This document shows positions 17,840-22,553 of a stretch of DNA of 22,553 nt, piece after piece (position 1 is the first letter of the stretch; the number at the start of each line of letters is the position of its first letter). The DNA lies in the NCBI RefSeq assembly GCF_000485595.1, contig NW_014577540.1, positions 73,715 to 96,267 of the forward strand. Reading direction: 5' to 3'. This stretch comes from Priapulus caudatus (lineage: Eukaryota > Priapulida > Priapulimorpha > Priapulimorphida > Priapulidae). The position numbers and the translations under genes were made by a program. Under the pieces are notes generated by a model. That model was not told the origin of the DNA, searched no databases, and worked only from the letters and a program-made list of their open reading frames with translations.

Positions 17840-18235
17840 AGCCATATGAGTCAGCCACACGGCCGCGTGCGTATTAGTCCACTATGTGAATCTGGCCCAC
17901 ACGGCGCCGTGCGTAAATCGCTCCTTTCAACATAAATGGCAACACCAAGTGTCAGTTCCCATAGGCAACACACGGTAATGGCGGCGTCGGGTGCGGGATG
18001 CTCTGTTTCATCTCGACAGTTTCAGTCTTTGGGGAATTCATATTTGGAAGTTGGGTAATTGATTTTGAATTCTCCTGATAGCGGAGTTAATTCGCGCCGC
18101 AGCGTAAATTCATTGGCAAAGCTGTAAGTTGGTTTGGAAAGTAAATAAGCTGTTTTTTGTCTATGCTTAATAACTTGTTAGCTTTATGAATTGATTTGTA
18201 GATACATGTATGTGGCCCAGTGAGTCGCCATAGCG

Positions 18236-18420
18236 ATTTTCGCGGTGTTTAAGCTAGCAGTTATATTTTTATTTTATTTATATGTAATTTTTTTATTTTT
18301 TTGATTATTTATATTTTTTAAATTTTTATTTATTTATTTGTTTAATGTATAAAAAAAAATAAAATAAAACATAAAAAAATGAAAATAAAATAAATATAAT
18401 AAAATTAAAATAAAAATGAA
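18236..18420. repeat. AT-only foldback, T-rich then A-rich
   Basis: TTTTATTTTATTTA-like sequence for about 100 bp flips near 18348 to AAAATAAAATAAAACA-like sequence. The two halves are imperfect complements. It lies between the two giant palindromes. Confidence 0.85.
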
Positions 18421-18570
18421 AACGCTGCACGGCCAGCAGCAACGCAGATGCGCCATAGATCAAATATGGTGGCCTCAGCAACAGCCAATAAGCGCAATGC
18501 AACTTGGGTATAACCTATAAGATTAGACGGTCTTCGCTCGCACCCATCAAGGTAAGCTAAGCCGTGAGTG
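18421..18570. other. Unassigned sequence between AT foldback and palindrome 2
   Basis: Mixed composition. GGTCTTCGCTCGCACCCATC at about 18531 resembles GGTCTTGCGCTCCATCCA at about 18622 inside the palindrome, suggesting a local duplication at the element edge. Confidence 0.4.
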
Positions 18571-18889
18571 GAGCGAGTATCCAGTCTATCTATACATATC
18601 CCACAATCGCCAGCGAGCATTGGTCTTGCGCTCCATCCAAACTCACGACAGAGTGGCGCTCTCGCTCTGGCCTCAATCTACCTGTATTATCTAACCTGTA
18701 TAAACCATCGACTATGGCAGGCAGGTGGGAAATAAATGGTATTTATGACAGCACATATTTCGAATTATGTCTATCACTATTTCTTATTTAGTGATTAGTT
18801 CAGTTAAACAACCAATCAGATACAACTGTTTTTTCTCCATGCCAATCCATAGACATGGAATTATGACAACACACAAAATGATTTAGTAT

Positions 18890-18912
18890 AGACACTAAAT
18901 CATTTAGTGTCT
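18890..18912. repeat. 10-bp hairpin in the outer segment
   Basis: AGACACTAAA and TTTAGTGTCT flank TCA. A diverged version (ACACTTAAATGATTTATGTGT) is at about 22151-22171 in the opposite arm. Confidence 0.85.
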
Positions 18913-19022
18913 GTTCATTAAATCCCCGTGCTGAACCCAATAGAGCAACGTTACAAAGATCCGCTGGGCGGCGCAGCACTTCGTAGCAAAAATCACTGGT
19001 CCAAAGTAGTGAATGCATGGTG

Positions 19023-20747
19023 AGGTGGTGGAGGAGAGGGGAGAAGCTGGTGGAGAAGCAGGAAGGGTGGAGTAAGCTGGTGGAAAAATGAGGAAGCGGG
19101 AGAAGGAGAAGTGTGGTGGAGAGGAGGGGAGAAGCTGGTGGAGAAGGTAGGAGGGGAGAATCTGGTGGAGAATGAGGAAGGGGAAATGGAGTAAGGTGGT
19201 GAAGAAGAGGAGGGAGAAGGAGAAGGTGTGGAGAAGGAGGAGGGGAGTAAGCTGGTGAAATGAGAAGGGGCAAAGGGAGAAGCTGGTGGAGAGGAGGAGC
19301 GGGAGAAGCTGGTGGAGAAGGAGGAAGGGAGAAGGGAGAAGGTGGTGAAGGAGGAGGAGGAGAAGCTGGTGGAGAAGGAGGAAGGGGAGAAGGGATAAGG
19401 TGGAGAAGGAGGAAGGGGAGAACGGAGAAGGTGGAGAAGGAGGAGGGGGAGAAGGGAGAAGGTGGTGGAGAAGCGCGAGGAGGGGGAGAAGCTGGTGGAG
19501 AATGAGGAAGGTAGCCAGGAGGAAGCTGGTGGAGGAAGGAGTGAGGGGGAGAAGCCCCCCCCCCTGGTAGAGAAGGGAGGAAGGGGAGAAGGGAGAAGGT
19601 GGTGAGGAGGAGGGAGAAGCTGGTGGAGAATGAGACAGGGGAGAAGCTGGTGGAGAAAATGAGAAGGGGGAGAAGGGAGAACTGGTGGAGAAGGAGGAGG
19701 GGGAGAAGCTGGTGGAGAGGGAGGAAGGGAGAACGGAAAGAAAGGTGGTGAAGAAGGAGGGGAGAAGCTGGTGGAGAAGGAGGAAGGGGAGAAGGAGGGG
19801 AGAAGGGAGCTGGTGGAGGAGGAGGGGGAGAAGGGAGGTGGTGGAGAAGGAGGAGGGGCAGAAGGAGAAAGGTGTGAGAAGGAGGAGGGGGAGATAGGGA
19901 GAAAGGGTGTGGCGAAGGAGGAGGGGAGAAGCTGGCGGAGAAAGGGAGGAGGGGAGCCAGGGAGAAGGTGTGGGAGGAGGGGGAGAACTGGTTGGAGAAG
20001 AAGAGGGGAGAAGCTGGTGGAGAAGGAGGAAAGGGAGAAAGAGGGGGAAGAAGGTGAGCTGGTGGAGGAGAGGGTGGGAGAAAGAGAAGGGGAGAAGGAG
20101 GGGGAGAAGGGACTGGTGAGGAGGAGGGGAGAGGGAGAAGGTGGTAGAGAAGGGAGAAGCTGTGGAGGAGGAAAGGGGAGAAGGAGAAGGTGGTGGAGGA
20201 GGGGGAGAAGCTGGCGGAGAAGGAGGAGGGGGAGAAGGGAGCTGGTGAGAGAGGGGGAAGAAGGGAGAAGGCTGGTCGAGCAGGCAGGAGGGCGAAGCTG
20301 TGGATAGGAAGGAGGGAGGAGGGGGAGAACGGAGGAAGGGGAGAAGGAGGGGAGAAAGGCAAGCTGGTGGAGGAGGAGGGGAGAAGGGAGAGGTGGTGGA
20401 AAAGGAGGAGGGGAGAAGCTGGTGAGAATGAGGAAGGGGAGAAGGTAGAAGGATGGTCGGAGAAGGAAGGAAGGGAGAAGCTGGGAAGAAGAGGAGGGGG
20501 GAGAAGCTGGTGGATACGAGGAAGGGGAGGGGGGGGAGAAGGAGGAAGGGAGAGAGGGGGAGAAGGCAGCTGGTGGAGGAGGAGGGGAGAAGGGAGAGGG
20601 TGGTGGAGAAGGAGGAGGGGAGAAGCTGTGAGGAATGAGAAGGGGAGAAAGGTAGAAGGTGGTGGAGAAGGAGGAAGGGAGAAGCTGGTGAAGAAGGAGG
20701 AGGGGGAGAAGAGAGAAGGTGGTGGAGAAGAAGGAGGGGAGAAGCTA
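19023..20747 (+). repeat. GGAGAAG-type polypurine satellite, left arm of palindrome 2
   Basis: About 1.7 kb of the same unit family as 15781-16876. A C10 run (19555-19564) is the main break in purine bias. Confidence 0.95.
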
Positions 20748-20812
20748 TTACGCATCAAGGAGTGGTAATAATCAGTTCAGCTCAGCGGTGTATGCGTGAG
20801 TCTGTGATATCC
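20748..20812. other. Central spacer of palindrome 2
   Basis: About 65 bp of non-satellite, non-palindromic sequence at the strand flip. Not similar to the spacer of palindrome 1. Confidence 0.75.
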
Positions 20813-22039
20813 CCTTTCTCCTTCTCCACCAGCTTCTCCCTTCTCCCCCTCCTTCTCCCCTTCCTCCTTCTCCACCAGCTTCTCCCCTCCCTCCTCCACC
20901 CGCTTCTCCTTCTCCCCTCCGTCTGCACACAGCTCCCTTCTCTCCCCTCGCTTCTCGCCCTTCCTCCTTCTCCACCAGCTCTCCCCTCCTCCTTGGCTCG
21001 CACCCAGTTTCTCCCATCTCGGCCCGCCACCTCCACCAGCTCCCTTCTCCCCTCCTTCTCCCCTTCCTGCACACCATATCCACACCCTCACTTCCTCCAC
21101 CCCCTTCTCCCTTTTCCCTCCTCCCTTTTCCAGCACCGTTCTTCGCCTCTCACCCCCTCCTGCCCTCCACCGCTCTCCTTCCCCCCTGCTTCCACCCTTC
21201 CTCCTTCTCACCAGCTCTCTCCCCGCTCCTGCCTTCTCCACCAGCTTCTCACTTTCCCACCTCCGTCTACACCAGCTCCGCTTCTCCCCCGTCCTTCTCC
21301 CCTTCCTCCTTCTCCAACCAGCTCTCCCCCCTCCTCCTTCTCCCACCAGCTTCTCGCCTTCTCGCCCCTCCACCTTCCACCAGCTCCCTTCTCAACCCCT
21401 CCTTCTCCCCCTCCTTCTCCACCACCTTCTCCCTTTTCCCCCTCCTCCTTTTCCACCACCTTCTCCCTTCTCCCCCTCCTCCTCCACCAGCTCTCTTCTC
21501 CCCCTGCTTCTCCCCTTCCTCCTTCTCCACCAGGCTTGGTCCCCTCCTACGCTTCACGCAACCTCTCCGTTCTCAGCCCTTTCCTCCTTCTCCACCGCTT
21601 CTCCCCCTCCTGCCTTCTCCACCAGCGTTCTCCTTTCTCCGCTTCCTCCTTCTCCACCAGCGTTCTCCCGCTCCCTCCTTCACGCACCTTCTCCCTTCTC
21701 CCTTCCTCCTTCTCCACCTACTCTCCCCCTCGCTCCTTCTCCACCAGCGTTCTCCCTCTCCCCTTCCTCATTCTCCACCGACCTTCTCCCCTAATTCCTC
21801 CTTCCTCCACCACCACCTTTCCCTTCTCCCCTCCCTCCTTCTCCACCACCCTTCTCCCTTCTCTTCCCCTCCTCATTCTTCCAACCCAGCTTTCTCCGAC
21901 CTCCTTCTTTCCACGTCACTTCTCCTTCTCCTTCTCCACCACCTCTCCCATTCTCCCCTTATCCCTCATTCTTCACCAGCCATTCTCCCCTTCCTGCTTC
22001 TCCACCAGCTTCTCCCTCCTCCTCCACACCGTCATCACC
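20813..22039 (-). repeat. Purine satellite in inverted orientation, right arm of palindrome 2
   Basis: CTTCTCCACCAGCTTCTCCC-type units, about 1.2 kb, roughly 500 bp shorter than its partner. Confidence 0.95.
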
Positions 22040-22553
22040 ATGCTTCACATTCTTGGACGTGATTTTTGTACGGAAGTATGTTAGCGGCCCCAGCCTCAGC
22101 GGATCTTTGTAACGTTGCTCTGATTGGTACAAACGGGGATTTAATGACAGACACTTAAATGATTTATGTGTCCTATTCATTAAATCATTTAGTGTTTGTC
22201 AATAATTCATGCCTATGAAATGATTGGCATGAGAACAAAATAAGTTGTATCTGAGTTGGTTGATTTAATGATCTAATCACTAAATTAGCAAATATATTGA
22301 TAGAACATTAATTCGAATATGTGACCTGTCACTAATACCATTTAATGTCCGCCCCTCGCCTGCCATACTCGTACAGTGTAGCGAACCAGTCAAGGCGTAA
22401 CATGACGAACTGGTAATTATACAGGTTAGATCATACAGGTAGAATTGAGCCAGACGAAGAGCGCCAATCTGTCGTGGAGTTTGGATGGGAGCGAAGACAT
22501 GCCGCTAGGTGATTGTGGGATAATGTATAAGATAGACTGTACTTTACTCGCTC

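Larger units (their letters stand above)
15428..18208. mobile_element. Giant palindrome 1 (foldback element with satellite arms)
   Basis: The left arm is an outer segment (15428-15780) plus purine satellite (15781-16876). The right arm is pyrimidine satellite (16949-17839) plus outer segment (17840-18208). The outer segments match as inverted repeats: CATGTATCTACAAATCAATT, GAATAACTCCGCCTATCAGG, GTGTGTTGCCTATGG and GTGTGGCTGACTCA all have complements on the right. Arms differ by many small indels and in satellite copy number. No transposase frame is present. The long minus-strand frames (16943-15705, 17362-15779) and plus-strand frames (16755-17849, 16885-17841) are Ser/Pro-rich satellite translations. 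The structure resembles FB/Galileo-type foldback transposons, but no diagnostic end or target duplication could be seen. Confidence 0.85.
18571..22553. mobile_element. Giant palindrome 2 (foldback element with satellite arms), running off the window
   Basis: The left arm is an outer segment (18571-19022) plus purine satellite (19023-20747). The right arm is pyrimidine satellite (20813-22039) plus outer segment (22040-22553). Outer segments pair in order. GAGCAACGTTACAAAGATCC (left) matches GGATCTTTGTAACGTTGCTC (right). ATCATTTAGTGTCTG (left) and CATCCAAACTCACGACAGA (left) also have right-hand counterparts. The last visible base still pairs with about 18571, so the true ends may lie farther out. 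Long frames (20758-18800 minus, 20762-22084 plus) are satellite translations. The outer segments do not resemble those of palindrome 1. Confidence 0.85.

Overview
This 22.5-kb window looks like repeat-saturated eukaryotic DNA, most likely from an animal and probably an invertebrate. I found no prokaryotic gene organisation, no tRNA or rRNA gene, and no intact protein-coding gene I would defend. The assignment rests on the long CA/TG, GA/CT and TA microsatellites, the minisatellites, and decayed hAT-type transposase fragments. The taxon cannot be fixed from this sequence. Most long open frames exist because repeat units whose length is a multiple of three, or purine-only strands, contain no stop codons. 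I treat them as non-coding.

Layout, 1-7250. A 36-bp minisatellite (1-655) runs off the left edge. It is followed by a probable hAT-superfamily element (677-2784) with 16-bp terminal inverted repeats (TIRs), flanking CTAGT direct repeats and broken transposase pieces on both sides of a 740-bp alternating purine/pyrimidine minisatellite. A near-perfect 27-bp-stem hairpin (2877-2945) comes next. Then follow a GA-tract/CT-tract inverted pair (3555-4464), pyrimidine-rich and unassigned DNA, a CAG/TAG triplet tract (5990-6176), and a 33-bp minisatellite carrying a TGACGTAA-like motif in each early unit (6330-6790).

Layout, 7250-14110. There is a (CA)n block (7259-7866), a duplicated 395-bp unit (8667-9365), a cluster of short dyads (9685-9800), and a 240-bp element with ~40-bp TIRs (10791-11031). 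A (TG)n block (11540-12198) is followed by an ~800-bp foldback element with ~265-bp arms and a perfect 20-bp palindrome close to its axis (12655-13453). A CACT-type tetranucleotide tract ends the region.

Layout, 14113-22553. This is the most striking part. A ~130-bp AT-rich tandem repeat leads into two giant inverted repeats (15428-18208, and 18571 to beyond 22553). In each, the arms are an outer segment of 350-530 bp plus 0.9-1.7 kb of the same GGAGAAG-type polypurine satellite. Strand polarity flips at a central spacer of about 35-75 bp. The outer segments of the two are unrelated, and a third block of the same satellite lies at 14963-15266, so one satellite family sits inside different inverted structures.

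No genes can be shown to work together here. The common theme is DNA of unusual secondary structure (Z-DNA-, triplex- and cruciform-prone) associated with transposon remnants. Many single-base indels between repeat copies may be real divergence or uncorrected long-read error, and this cannot be separated by eye.
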